Below are positions 17,135 to 23,670 of a stretch of DNA of 23,670 nt, piece after piece (the stretch's first letter is position 1; each line of letters starts with the position of its first letter). The translations under genes were made by a program, and so were the position numbers. Origin of the DNA: Clostridia bacterium (GTDB lineage: Bacteria > Bacillota_A > Clostridia > Christensenellales > Borkfalkiaceae); NCBI GenBank assembly GCA_017399665.1, contig JAFQBR010000132.1, positions 1-23,670 of the forward strand, given 5' to 3'. The notes beneath the pieces were generated by a model. That model was not told the origin of the DNA and ran no database searches. It saw nothing but the letters and a program-made list of their open reading frames with translations.

Positions 17135-17476
17135 ATGGCAGGATTTAAAGGTGGTTTTGGTGGATTTGGCGGTAACGCTCAAATGCAACAACTTATGAGA
17201 CAGGCGCAAAAAATGCAAGAAGAAATGGCAAAGGCGCAAGAAGAATTAGAAAATGCTGAAATCGAAGGCGAAAGTGGCGGTGGTCTTGTTAAAGTAGTTG
17301 TAAACGGCAAGAAGATTGTTTCTTCAATCACAATTAGCCCTAATGCTGTTGACCCTGACGATATGGAAATGTTAGAAGATTTAATTATTGCAGCTCTTAA
17401 TTCTGCTTACGAAGAGGCTGACGAATTATATCAAGAAAAAATGGGTAAATTCGGCAATGCCGGAGGTATGTTCTAA
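17135..17476 (+). CDS. ybaB: YbaB/EbfC-family nucleoid-associated protein
   Basis: Small dimeric DNA-binding protein thought to help shape the nucleoid. It has 113 residues, close to the family average. The N-terminus is Gly-rich (MAGFKGGFGGFGGNAQ), followed by a Met/Gln-rich helix (MQQLMRQAQKMQEEMAKAQEELENAEIEGESGGGLVKVVVNGKK), which is the signature of YbaB. The C-terminal helix and GMF end are typical. AAAAGGAG lies about 9 bases before the ATG. It sits 15 bases after dnaX and 3 bases ahead of recR, the conserved arrangement. Confidence 0.93.
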   Translation: MAGFKGGFGGFGGNAQMQQLMRQAQKMQEEMAKAQEELENAEIEGESGGGLVKVVVNGKKIVSSITISPNAVDPDDMEMLEDLIIAALNSAYEEADELYQEKMGKFGNAGGMF

Positions 17477-17479
17477 AAA

Positions 17480-18073
17480 ATGAAGGTATTTATAGAGCCT
17501 ATTGGTAGGCTCATAAACGAATTTACAAAATTACCGGGGGTTGGCACTAAAACTGCTCAGCGTTTTGCCTATAAGGTTATTAATATGACTGATGAAGAAG
17601 CTCACGCCTTTGCAGAAAGCATTATCAATGCCAAAAAACAGGTAAAATATTGCTCCATTTGTGGGAATTATAGCGAAAACGAGGTTTGTGATATCTGCAA
17701 AGAGCGTTCTAAAGAAACTGTTTGCGTTGTAAAAGAGCCAAAGGACGTTATCGCTCTTGAAAAAGCGCATGAATTTTCTGGTGTGTATCACGTTCTTCAC
17801 GGCACGCTTAGCCCATTAGACGGTATTGGTCCAAACCAAATCCGCATAAAAGAGCTTTTAGATAGAGTAAGGGAAGGTGAAATTAAGGAAGTTATTATGG
17901 CTACCAACCCCGACGTAGAAGGGGAAGCTACCGCTATGTATATAGCAACTCTTTTAAAACCCCTTGGTGTAAAAGTTACCCGTTTAGCTCACGGAATTGC
18001 TGTCGGCACGGATATAGAGTATGCCGATGTTAGTTCGTTGTCAAGGGCTATTATTGATAGACGCGACATGTAA
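17480..18073 (+). CDS. recR: Recombination mediator RecR
   Basis: Ring-forming protein that acts with RecO and RecF to load RecA on single-stranded DNA at gaps. The 197-residue protein has the N-terminal helix-hairpin-helix (LPGVGTKTAQRFA, 18-30), a four-cysteine zinc finger (C58, C61, C70, C73), a Toprim domain (VCVVKEPKDVIALEK from residue 81, then MATNPDVEGEATAMYIA), and the C-terminal Walker-B-like region TRLAHGIAVGTDIEYAD. It begins three bases after ybaB ends and is the last gene of the operon. No terminator follows directly; transcription probably runs into the repeat array and ends at 18672-18703. Confidence 0.95.
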   Translation: MKVFIEPIGRLINEFTKLPGVGTKTAQRFAYKVINMTDEEAHAFAESIINAKKQVKYCSICGNYSENEVCDICKERSKETVCVVKEPKDVIALEKAHEFSGVYHVLHGTLSPLDGIGPNQIRIKELLDRVREGEIKEVIMATNPDVEGEATAMYIATLLKPLGVKVTRLAHGIAVGTDIEYADVSSLSRAIIDRRDM

Positions 18074-18076
18074 AAA

Positions 18077-18204
18077 AATAAGCTTTATATGCTTCGTTAT
18101 TGGCATAAAAATTTACGTTTTGGCTCAGTTACGTACGCAAAAGTACGCGCCTTTCGCCAAATCCGCATTTTTAAGCCACTAACTTGCATCTAAACCTTAT
18201 TTAC
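18077..18204 (+). repeat. Palindromic tandem repeat, unit 1
   Basis: The 128-base unit is the most diverged of three head-to-tail copies. It folds as nested stems: AATAAG (18077-18082) with CTTATT (18196-18201); ATGC (18089-18092) with GCAT (18186-18189); TGGC (18101-18104) with GCCA (18175-18178); seven A/T pairs 18106-18112 with 18167-18173; TTTGGC (18119-18124) with GCCAAA (18156-18161); and an apical CGTAC (18132-18136) with GTACG (18143-18147). The loop is GCAAAA. It begins three bases after the recR stop. Confidence 0.85.
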
Positions 18205-18331
18205 AATAAACTTTATATGCTTCGCATTTGTCGCAAAAAGTGCGTTTTTACTCAGTTGTTTACGCTAAGTAAACGTCCTTCGTAAAATACTCCTTGTTTG
18301 TGCCAACTGCTTGCATCTAAAACTTATTTAC
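18205..18331 (+). repeat. Palindromic tandem repeat, unit 2
   Basis: The 127-base unit keeps all stems of unit 1 but with different bases: AATAA (18205-18209) with TTATT (18324-18328); ATGC (18217-18220) with GCAT (18313-18316); TTGTCGCAAA (18228-18237) with TTTGTGCCAA (18297-18306), one mismatch and one G-T; TTTTAC (18246-18251) with GTAAAA (18282-18287); GTTTAC (18258-18263) with GTAAAC (18269-18274), loop GCTAA. It is near-identical to unit 3 between CGTTTTTACTCAG and the GTGCCAACTGC block. Confidence 0.88.
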
Positions 18332-18460
18332 AATAAGCCTTATCTGCTTCGTTATTGGTATAAAAATTTACGTTTTTACTCAGTTATTTACGCTAAGTAA
18401 ACGTCCTTCGTAAAATACTCTTTGTTTGTGCCAACTGCTCGCATCTAAACCTTATTTTAC
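18332..18460 (+). repeat. Palindromic tandem repeat, unit 3
   Basis: The 129-base unit has AATAAG (18332-18337) with CTTATT (18451-18456); TTGGTATAAA (18355-18364) with TTTGTGCCAA (18425-18434), ten pairs including two G-T; TTTTAC (18374-18379) with GTAAAA (18410-18415); and an apical TTTAC (18387-18391) with GTAAA (18397-18401), loop GCTAA. No ORF is carried inside or between the units. Confidence 0.88.
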
Positions 18461-18521
18461 CATAGCCATTTTGCGTGAGTAAATTACGCATTTATGCGCG
18501 CATGTAATCAAAGATTTATCG

Positions 18522-18703
18522 TTGTATGTAATTACACCGCAAGGTATGTATATAATAAGAGCGAGCACTAAGTTCTCACGGGTGCGAATATCATTTTGCA
18601 TTAGCAATAAAATTTATTAAAAGTGCCTATATGACGCGATTAACGGCATATTCATATTATATAAACAGTATAAAACAGTAGTAAAAAGGCTACTGTTTTT
18701 TTT
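18522..18703 (+). ncRNA. Possible short untranslated RNA downstream of the repeats
   Basis: The region 18461-18703 has no ORF and is not repeat sequence. A weak promoter-like pair is present (TTGTAT 18522-18527, 17 bases, TATGTA 18545-18550, with an overlapping TATAAT at 18551-18556). A strong terminator ends the stretch at 18703. A transcript of roughly 140 nt is possible. It contains no tRNA, SRP RNA, tmRNA or riboswitch signature that I recognise. It could equally be the untranslated tail of the recR transcript. Confidence 0.25.
18672..18703 (+). terminator. Rho-independent terminator
   Basis: AAAACAGTAG (18672-18681) pairs with CTACTGTTTT, 8-base loop TAAAAAGG, with an eight-T tail. It is the first terminator after recR, so it would end both operon readthrough and any RNA started at about 18560. 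The remaining gap 18704-18808 is plain A/T-rich DNA. Confidence 0.9.
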
Positions 18704-18808
18704 GTTTACTCTTAACTAAAAATGACTACTAAACTAATAAATTAATGAAAAAGAGAAAAAGTAATAGCAACAGAATTAAAGTAAAAAATTAATAAAAATT
18801 AACAAATC

Positions 18809-18839
18809 ACTTGCAATGCAAGTAAAATAGTGGTAAGAT
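18809..18839 (+). promoter_or_regulatory. Promoter with overlapping dyad for the 18897 lipoprotein
   Basis: TTGCAA (18811-18816), 17 bases, TAAGAT (18834-18839). A perfect dyad ACTTGC-AAT-GCAAGT (18809-18823) covers the -35 and AAAATAGTGGTA runs into the -10. The layout matches the promoter at 8072-8102 position by position. Confidence 0.65.
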
Positions 18840-18896
18840 TAAATTGATATTATACTAAAAGTATAATTAAATTTAATTATTTTTTGGAGGCGGAAG

Positions 18897-21800
18897 ATGA
18901 AAAAATCATTATTTGTGAAGCTTCTTATAGCTACTTTAAGCATTATGATGGCACTAGGTGGATTAGTTGCCTGCGGGGGAACACAAGAGCCTACTAACAG
19001 TGGCGAATCCTCTGCTATACAAAACAGTAGTAGCGCAGCGCATGAACACAGCTGGGTTGAGGCGGATTGTTTAAACCCTAAAACCTGTTCATCCTGTGGA
19101 AAAACGCAAGGCGAGGCTCTTGGGCATAATTTTGGCGAGTGGTTTGAAACTCAGCCTGCAACTTGCCAAGCAGAAGGAGAAAAGCGTAGGAATTGTAGCG
19201 TGTGCGGTTATTACGAAACCAGAATGATCTTCGTTATAGATCACGTTTATGAAAACGGCGCCTGCACCATGTGCGGAAAGGCAGAAGAAGTAGAACTAAC
19301 GATTGCTCAAATCAAAACCAAAATAGATGAAAATCCAAGTGGTTGTGAGGTTACTTTTACCGGGGTTGTTGTTGGTTTTGACTCAATGGGTTATGCGCAC
19401 GTAGGTGATGAAACGGGTATTATTTACGTTCGCGCAAAACACGCTAACTTAACGTTAGGTGCTTTAGTTAAAATTAGCGGCGAGGGTATCGTTTATGAAG
19501 GTAGTGCAAGCTATCCTGAATATACCCGCCAAATTAAAGCGGATGGAATTACCGTTGAACTTGCAAGTGGAAACGACCCCACCGTTAAGGAAGCGGTAAT
19601 CGTTAGTTCAAAGGATTTAAAGGTTAGTGCAGAAAGCGATAAATCCAAAGAATTTCACGGCAACCTAGTAACCGTAACCGGTACTGTATACGTTGGTAGC
19701 GATAAATTTAATTATTACCTATTAGATGATGAAGGAAATCAATTGGTTGGGCTTCATCACTATTCAATGCATTTTGCAAACAGCGTGGAAGATTCCGTAA
19801 ATAAGTTCAACGCGTTAAACGGCAAGAAGATAACCCTAACTGGCGTTATATACCGTTTATATACGGCGCAAAATCTTTGGACCTTGCAATATATTTATAA
19901 CGAGCTTGAATACACCGTTATTAGCGGTGGTGGCGAAAGCTGTTCTCACGCTTGGCTTGACGCTGATTGCTATAACCCTAAAACTTGCTCGCTTTGCGGT
20001 GCAACGGAGGGTGAAGCTTTAGGTCACGAAGAGGTTATAACTAAGGCTGAAGAGCCCACTTGTGAAGAGAGCGGTTTAAGCGCGGGTAAATACTGTAGCA
20101 GATGTGATGAAGTACTAGCTCTCCCTTCAGTAGTTCCTGCATTAGGTCATACCGAAGTTGTAGATAATGCAGTAGCGCCTACTTGTACGGAAACCGGCTT
20201 AACCGAAGGTAAGCACTGCTTGGTATGTAAAAAGGTATTAAAAGCGCAAGAAACGGTTGCTGCTTTAGGTCATAATTATTATAACGGAAGTTGCACCGTT
20301 TGCGGAGCGAAAGATGATGGATATCACGTTCACTCTTGGAAAGCTGCAACCTGTGATAATCCCAAGACTTGTTCAACCTGTGGTGAAACGCAAGGTCAAG
20401 CATTAGGACATACTTGGCAGGAAGCAACCTGTGATACGGCTAAAACCTGTTTAATCTGTAAAAAGACGGAAGGGGGCGTTTTAGGTCACAATTTTGGCGA
20501 TACGTATAGCTATGATTTAGCAAAACACTATAATTCTTGCGATAAATGCGGAAAGCAATCTTCTGCCGAACACAACTTTATAAACGGCGAATGTGAAGTT
20601 TGTAAGATGAGTAATCTTGTAACGGCTAAGCAGTTTAACGAATACGGTGAAACCTTTGCGCACAACACGACTTCAATCTTACAATATCGTATAAAAGGTG
20701 TTATTACTAAAATAGAAGACACTACTTGGGGTAACTGCTTTATTCAAGACGAAAGTGGGGAAAGCGTTTACGTTTACGGCTTATATAGCGAAGACGGGGT
20801 TGTATACGGCTCAATGCTGGTTAAGCCCCTTGTTGGCGACAGCGTAACTATTTTAACCGTATGCGGTAATTATAACGGACCTCAAGCTAAAAGAGCTTGC
20901 CTAGTTGAGTTAAGTTCACACGTTCACTCTTGGATAAATGCGACCTGCACAACACCAAAGACCTGTTCTTCTTGCGGTGCAACGGAGGGCGATGCTCTTG
21001 ATCACAGCTACGGCTCGGTAACATATAATTTAGAATGTCACGAAGTGGCGTGCACTGTTTGCGGAGAGGTTTTAGAGGGCGTTCACACTTTTGAAAACGG
21101 TGAGTGTAGCGAATGTGGAATGAGCGATTCCTTAACGCTAGCGCAGTTTAACGAATATGGCAGAACTTTTGCATTAAATAAGTATTCTACTTTAAAATAC
21201 CGCATATCGGGAAGAATCGTTCACGTAGATGAATCAAAATCTGTCTTTTATATTAGGGATGAGGAAGGTGAAGTCGTTTCCGTTGCCGGAATTGAGTATT
21301 TCGACGGCAACGTAACTAGGGTTGAGCTTACTAAAGAAATTGTTGTTGGAAACACTATTACGGTAGTTGCTAAATGCGGAAACAACGCTGGCTTACCCCG
21401 CGGAACAAAAGCAAATTTAGTTACTTTTACTCGCAACTTAGTTGACGGTTACATTGAATTTGAAGATTATATTTACTTTGGTTACTATCCTCAAACAAAG
21501 GTAACCGACGAAGAATTATTAGTTACCTTAAATCAAATGGTAGGCGCGCTTCCCACGGAAACAGACTCTGCCGATTGGATTGATTACGGTTACCGCCGTA
21601 TTTTAGTTAATAATAATCCTTTTATGTGGTATAAAGACGTTAAGGTTGGCGTTGATACCTATAGAGCCGTATATTTCAGCACTGCCCGTCCTTTACAAAG
21701 TTACGTTAGCTCAAATAAGGGAAATCAAGGTTCTAACGGTTATTACGCCGGAACGGTTTACTGGTTTAGGTTTGACGTAATTAGATGGAAGGTTTTAGAA

Positions 21801-22340
21801 AGAAAACAAGATAGAGTATTTTTAATTAGTGACTTGATTATTGATTCACAATGCATTTATAGAAGCTCGGCAGTAAGAAGTGAGGACGTTGCAATTTGGC
21901 CCAATAACTATGAAAGAAGTGATTTAAGAGCTTGGCTTCACTCAGATTTTTATAACGGAGCATTTACTGCAACACAGAAAGAAAGTATTTTGCTTACCAA
22001 CGTTGATAATAGCCTAGCAAGTACCGGCGACACAAGTAATAACTTTGTTTGTAACAATACGCAGGATAAAGTATTTTTATTAAGCCGTGTTGAAGCTAAT
22101 GCTTATTTAGAAGCAGGCGCAAACTTCTATAAGATACCAAGCGCATATACTTTATCTCAAGGTCTTTCAATCAATAATAATCACAATTATTCATGGTGGT
22201 TACGCACGCCTCATTATTATGATCACCAAAATCAAGGAAGAAGCTCATTACTTATTGATGGAGTTCTTAACGCCGTTGGTTCAACCGATTCTAACTATAC
22301 TGACGTTGGCGTTGTTCCCGTTCTTTGGATGAGTCTTTAA
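18897..22340 (+). CDS. Modular lipoprotein: Cys-rich repeats alternating with OB-fold-like domains, DUF6273-like C-terminus
   Basis: The 1147-residue protein has a lipoprotein signal with lipobox LVAC (Cys at residue 26). It is built from alternating modules. Cys-repeats are at ~49-130, 350-575 and 680-740 (HSW-x2-A-x-C-x3-KTCS-x-CG-x2-x-G-x-ALGH). OB-fold-like beta domains are at ~134-230, 232-345, 575-675 and 741-845, with the pattern 'VTFTGVVVGFDSMGYAHVGDETGIIYV'-like strands. The third and fourth are close copies of each other (AQFNEYG / KQFNEYG, TFA, YRI-G-I). Residues ~850-1147 are the same DUF6273-like domain as in the 8177 lipoprotein (YFGYYPQT, VFLLSRVEA, WWLRTP, VGVVPVLWMSL). A very strong GGAGGCGG site precedes the ATG. 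The OB folds resemble those in secreted nuclease-associated proteins, so binding of nucleic acid or sugar is possible; no catalytic residue is visible. Surface location is inferred. Confidence 0.88.
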   Translation: MKKSLFVKLLIATLSIMMALGGLVACGGTQEPTNSGESSAIQNSSSAAHEHSWVEADCLNPKTCSSCGKTQGEALGHNFGEWFETQPATCQAEGEKRRNCSVCGYYETRMIFVIDHVYENGACTMCGKAEEVELTIAQIKTKIDENPSGCEVTFTGVVVGFDSMGYAHVGDETGIIYVRAKHANLTLGALVKISGEGIVYEGSASYPEYTRQIKADGITVELASGNDPTVKEAVIVSSKDLKVSAESDKSKEFHGNLVTVTGTVYVGSDKFNYYLLDDEGNQLVGLHHYSMHFANSVEDSVNKFNALNGKKITLTGVIYRLYTAQNLWTLQYIYNELEYTVISGGGESCSHAWLDADCYNPKTCSLCGATEGEALGHEEVITKAEEPTCEESGLSAGKYCSRCDEVLALPSVVPALGHTEVVDNAVAPTCTETGLTEGKHCLVCKKVLKAQETVAALGHNYYNGSCTVCGAKDDGYHVHSWKAATCDNPKTCSTCGETQGQALGHTWQEATCDTAKTCLICKKTEGGVLGHNFGDTYSYDLAKHYNSCDKCGKQSSAEHNFINGECEVCKMSNLVTAKQFNEYGETFAHNTTSILQYRIKGVITKIEDTTWGNCFIQDESGESVYVYGLYSEDGVVYGSMLVKPLVGDSVTILTVCGNYNGPQAKRACLVELSSHVHSWINATCTTPKTCSSCGATEGDALDHSYGSVTYNLECHEVACTVCGEVLEGVHTFENGECSECGMSDSLTLAQFNEYGRTFALNKYSTLKYRISGRIVHVDESKSVFYIRDEEGEVVSVAGIEYFDGNVTRVELTKEIVVGNTITVVAKCGNNAGLPRGTKANLVTFTRNLVDGYIEFEDYIYFGYYPQTKVTDEELLVTLNQMVGALPTETDSADWIDYGYRRILVNNNPFMWYKDVKVGVDTYRAVYFSTARPLQSYVSSNKGNQGSNGYYAGTVYWFRFDVIRWKVLERKQDRVFLISDLIIDSQCIYRSSAVRSEDVAIWPNNYERSDLRAWLHSDFYNGAFTATQKESILLTNVDNSLASTGDTSNNFVCNNTQDKVFLLSRVEANAYLEAGANFYKIPSAYTLSQGLSINNNHNYSWWLRTPHYYDHQNQGRSSLLIDGVLNAVGSTDSNYTDVGVVPVLWMSL

Positions 22341-22412
22341 TAGGTAATTAAGTTTTTAGCTTAGTTAAGGAATTTAGTGTAATAACGTGAAAGATTAACA
22401 CAATAAAAATTG

Positions 22413-22445
22413 CCCGTTCATATAATGATGTGAACGGGTGTTTTT
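22413..22445 (+). terminator. Rho-independent terminator abutting the dapF start
   Basis: CCCGTTCA (22413-22420) pairs with TGAACGGG (22431-22438), loop TATAATGATG, then TG and five T. The T run ends at the base before the dapF ATG. The loop also holds a perfect TATAAT (22421-22426), which could be the -10 of a dapF promoter, although no convincing -35 lies 16-18 bases upstream. Confidence 0.8.
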
Positions 22446-23234
22446 ATGCAATTTTTTAAAATGCACAATCAAGGCAACGATTATATCTTTTTATTTGAAA
22501 AACCTTCGCGCGGTCAAATTGTTAGGCTGTGCGATAGAAATTTTGGTATAGGTGGGGACGGAGTAGTCTATATTTATAATAAGGATGGGATTTACGGTTA
22601 CGAAATTTATAATAAAGACGGTTCGCGCGCTAGCTTTTGCGGTAGTGTCACACTAGCGCTTGGGCTTTATATTTACAAAAAGGAAAATAAAAAGTCCTTT
22701 AGTATTTTAACTGACTGTGGAATAAAGAAAATATCAGTAGAGCCTTCAGCCTCTGTCAATAAGGTATGCGTGGAAATGGACAAGGTTATATTTCCTAAGG
22801 AATACAATCTTTTCAATAGACTTATTACGCTAACATGCTTGGGCGAAAAAATTTACGTTCGGGCAACACTTGTAGACGTGGGTAATAAGCATTTAGTAAT
22901 TCGTGGGTTATATAATGAACAAAAGCGCAAGAAAATTATTCAGGCACTTGAAAAGCATCCAGCATTTTTAGGTGGAATTAACGTTGAGTTTGTAGAAAGA
23001 AAAAGCAGTAGGCGTGCAAGAGTAATCGTTTACGAGCGGGGTAGCGGTAAAACACTTTGCTGTTCTAGCGGTGGAGTTGCCGTCTTTGCCGTGCTTAATG
23101 CGCTTGGACATGCCGATAAAGAAATGGATTTATGCTTTGACGGTGGAAGTTTAAATTTAAAAAAACAAGGCAAAAAAATACTGCTTTCTTCCTATCCTAA
23201 ATTTTTATATTTTGGTAATTGGTGTAATTTATGA
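22446..23234 (+). CDS. dapF: Diaminopimelate epimerase
   Basis: Cofactor-free racemase that converts LL- to meso-diaminopimelate, the lysine precursor and the cross-linking residue of peptidoglycan. The protein is 262 residues, slightly short for the family (about 270-280). The N-terminus MQFFKMHNQGNDYIFL matches 'KMHGLGNDF', which fixes the start at 22446 although no Shine-Dalgarno is visible. The two catalytic cysteines are C65 (SRASFCGS) and C206 (ERGSGKTLCCSSGG). The usual first motif is MCGNG and the usual second is LACGTGA, so both flanks are diverged but keep the Cys. GNKH (147-150) replaces the usual GNPH. The stop overlaps the dapL start as ATGA. Function is likely intact; the motif changes reduce certainty a little. 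Confidence 0.87.
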   Translation: MQFFKMHNQGNDYIFLFEKPSRGQIVRLCDRNFGIGGDGVVYIYNKDGIYGYEIYNKDGSRASFCGSVTLALGLYIYKKENKKSFSILTDCGIKKISVEPSASVNKVCVEMDKVIFPKEYNLFNRLITLTCLGEKIYVRATLVDVGNKHLVIRGLYNEQKRKKIIQALEKHPAFLGGINVEFVERKSSRRARVIVYERGSGKTLCCSSGGVAVFAVLNALGHADKEMDLCFDGGSLNLKKQGKKILLSSYPKFLYFGNWCNL

Positions 23235-23670
23235 ATATAAAGTGTGGCTATAAGTCGATTAACGGGGACTATATCTTTTCAAAGGTAAGTAAAACTGTTG
23301 CTCAGTTTAAAAAAGAAAACCCTAAAATAAAGGTGGTTGATCTTGGCGTCGGGGACGTAAAAAGTCCACCGCCAACAAAAATCTCTGCCGAAATTGTAAA
23401 GCAAAGCAAAAACTTTTCTTCTATAAAAGGCTTTTGTGGGTATCCCGATGAAAGCGGCATTAAAGAGCTTAAAAAGGCAATAAGTAAGTACTATAAACAA
23501 CAGGGCGCATGCGTATTAGAAGAAGAAATTTTTATAACAACAGGGGCAAAACCGGCTATTGGCGAATTGTTTGAAATTTGCAATTTTAATAAAGCTTTTA
23601 TACTTACCCCAACGTATCCTCTTTACGAAGAGCTTTGCTTGCTTCACGGGGTAGATGTTCAGTTTGAAAA
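23231..23670 (+). CDS. dapL: LL-diaminopimelate aminotransferase, 3' partial
   Basis: PLP-dependent class I/II aminotransferase that makes LL-diaminopimelate from tetrahydrodipicolinate in one step, bypassing the acyl branches of lysine synthesis. The ATG at 23231 overlaps the dapF stop (ATGA), and the frame stays open for 146 codons to the window edge. Family landmarks: the N-terminal 'GDYIFSKVSKTVAQFKKENP'-type block, DLGVGDVKSPPP, FCGYPDESGIKELKKAISKYY, EEIFITTGAKPAIGEL and a LTPTYPLYEE strand, matching DapL rather than a generic aspartate aminotransferase. The PLP lysine lies beyond the window. The adjacency to dapF supports the assignment: DapL's product is DapF's substrate. Too short a fragment to judge its integrity. 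Confidence 0.88.
   Translation, partial: MNIKCGYKSINGDYIFSKVSKTVAQFKKENPKIKVVDLGVGDVKSPPPTKISAEIVKQSKNFSSIKGFCGYPDESGIKELKKAISKYYKQQGACVLEEEIFITTGAKPAIGELFEICNFNKAFILTPTYPLYEELCLLHGVDVQFE

Noticed and set aside
18077..18460. Integron attC-like array or CRISPR
   Set aside because: Tandem imperfect palindromes recall attC sites, but there are no cassettes between units, no integrase, and I see no paired GTTRRRY/RYYYAAC core sites. The units are far too long and directly adjacent for CRISPR repeats with spacers.
18561..18600. tRNA or T-box-like element
   Set aside because: The bases around GTTCTCACGGGTGCGAA loosely recall a T-arm or T-box, but no acceptor stem, anticodon arm or full T-box sequence can be drawn.

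Overview
The window reads as part of a low-GC anaerobic member of the Bacillota (Clostridia-like), probably from a metagenome assembly. This is inferred from the gene families, not from a marker gene. The pointers are a bacterial V-type ATPase, a SigH-type sigma factor next to mini-RNase III and RlmB, the dnaX-ybaB-recR cluster, meso-diaminopimelate synthesis through DapF and DapL, and large lipoproteins with Cys-rich repeats, BspA-type leucine-rich repeats and InlB-type repeats. Every recognisable gene lies on the + strand.

Layout. The first ~470 bases carry the end of an unrelated, more GC-rich jelly-roll domain gene. It joins directly to a V-ATPase A subunit that lacks its N-terminus, which looks like a chimeric join. 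ntpA-ntpB-ntpD runs to 4128 and ends at a terminator. Next comes one large membrane-protein reading frame (4423-7068) cut in two by an in-frame TAA at 5617-5619. A 230-base gap follows with four DnaA-box-like sites arranged as two inverted pairs. A CwlD-like amidase (7302-8009) precedes a 1682-residue lipoprotein with about two dozen Cys-rich repeats (8177-13225). An information-processing operon runs from 13458 to 18073: mrnC, rlmB, sigH, dnaX, ybaB, recR. It is followed by an 820-base non-coding stretch with three tandem ~128-bp units, each a long imperfect palindrome, then a terminator. A second lipoprotein (18897-22340) shares the C-terminal domain and the promoter pattern of the first. 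The window ends with dapF and a truncated dapL.

How the parts work together. The V-ATPase couples ATP to ion transport. The central operon covers rRNA maturation and modification, an alternative sigma factor, the clamp-loader subunit and recombination repair. dapF-dapL makes meso-diaminopimelate for lysine and peptidoglycan, and the amidase remodels that wall. The two big lipoproteins are probably surface-exposed and co-regulated.

Most notable for follow-up: the tandem palindromic units at 18077-18460, whose paired positions change together between copies; the paired DnaA boxes at 7167-7255; the shared promoter and dyad of the two lipoprotein genes; a likely -1 frameshift site in dnaX; and the stop-split membrane protein with an internal restart site.
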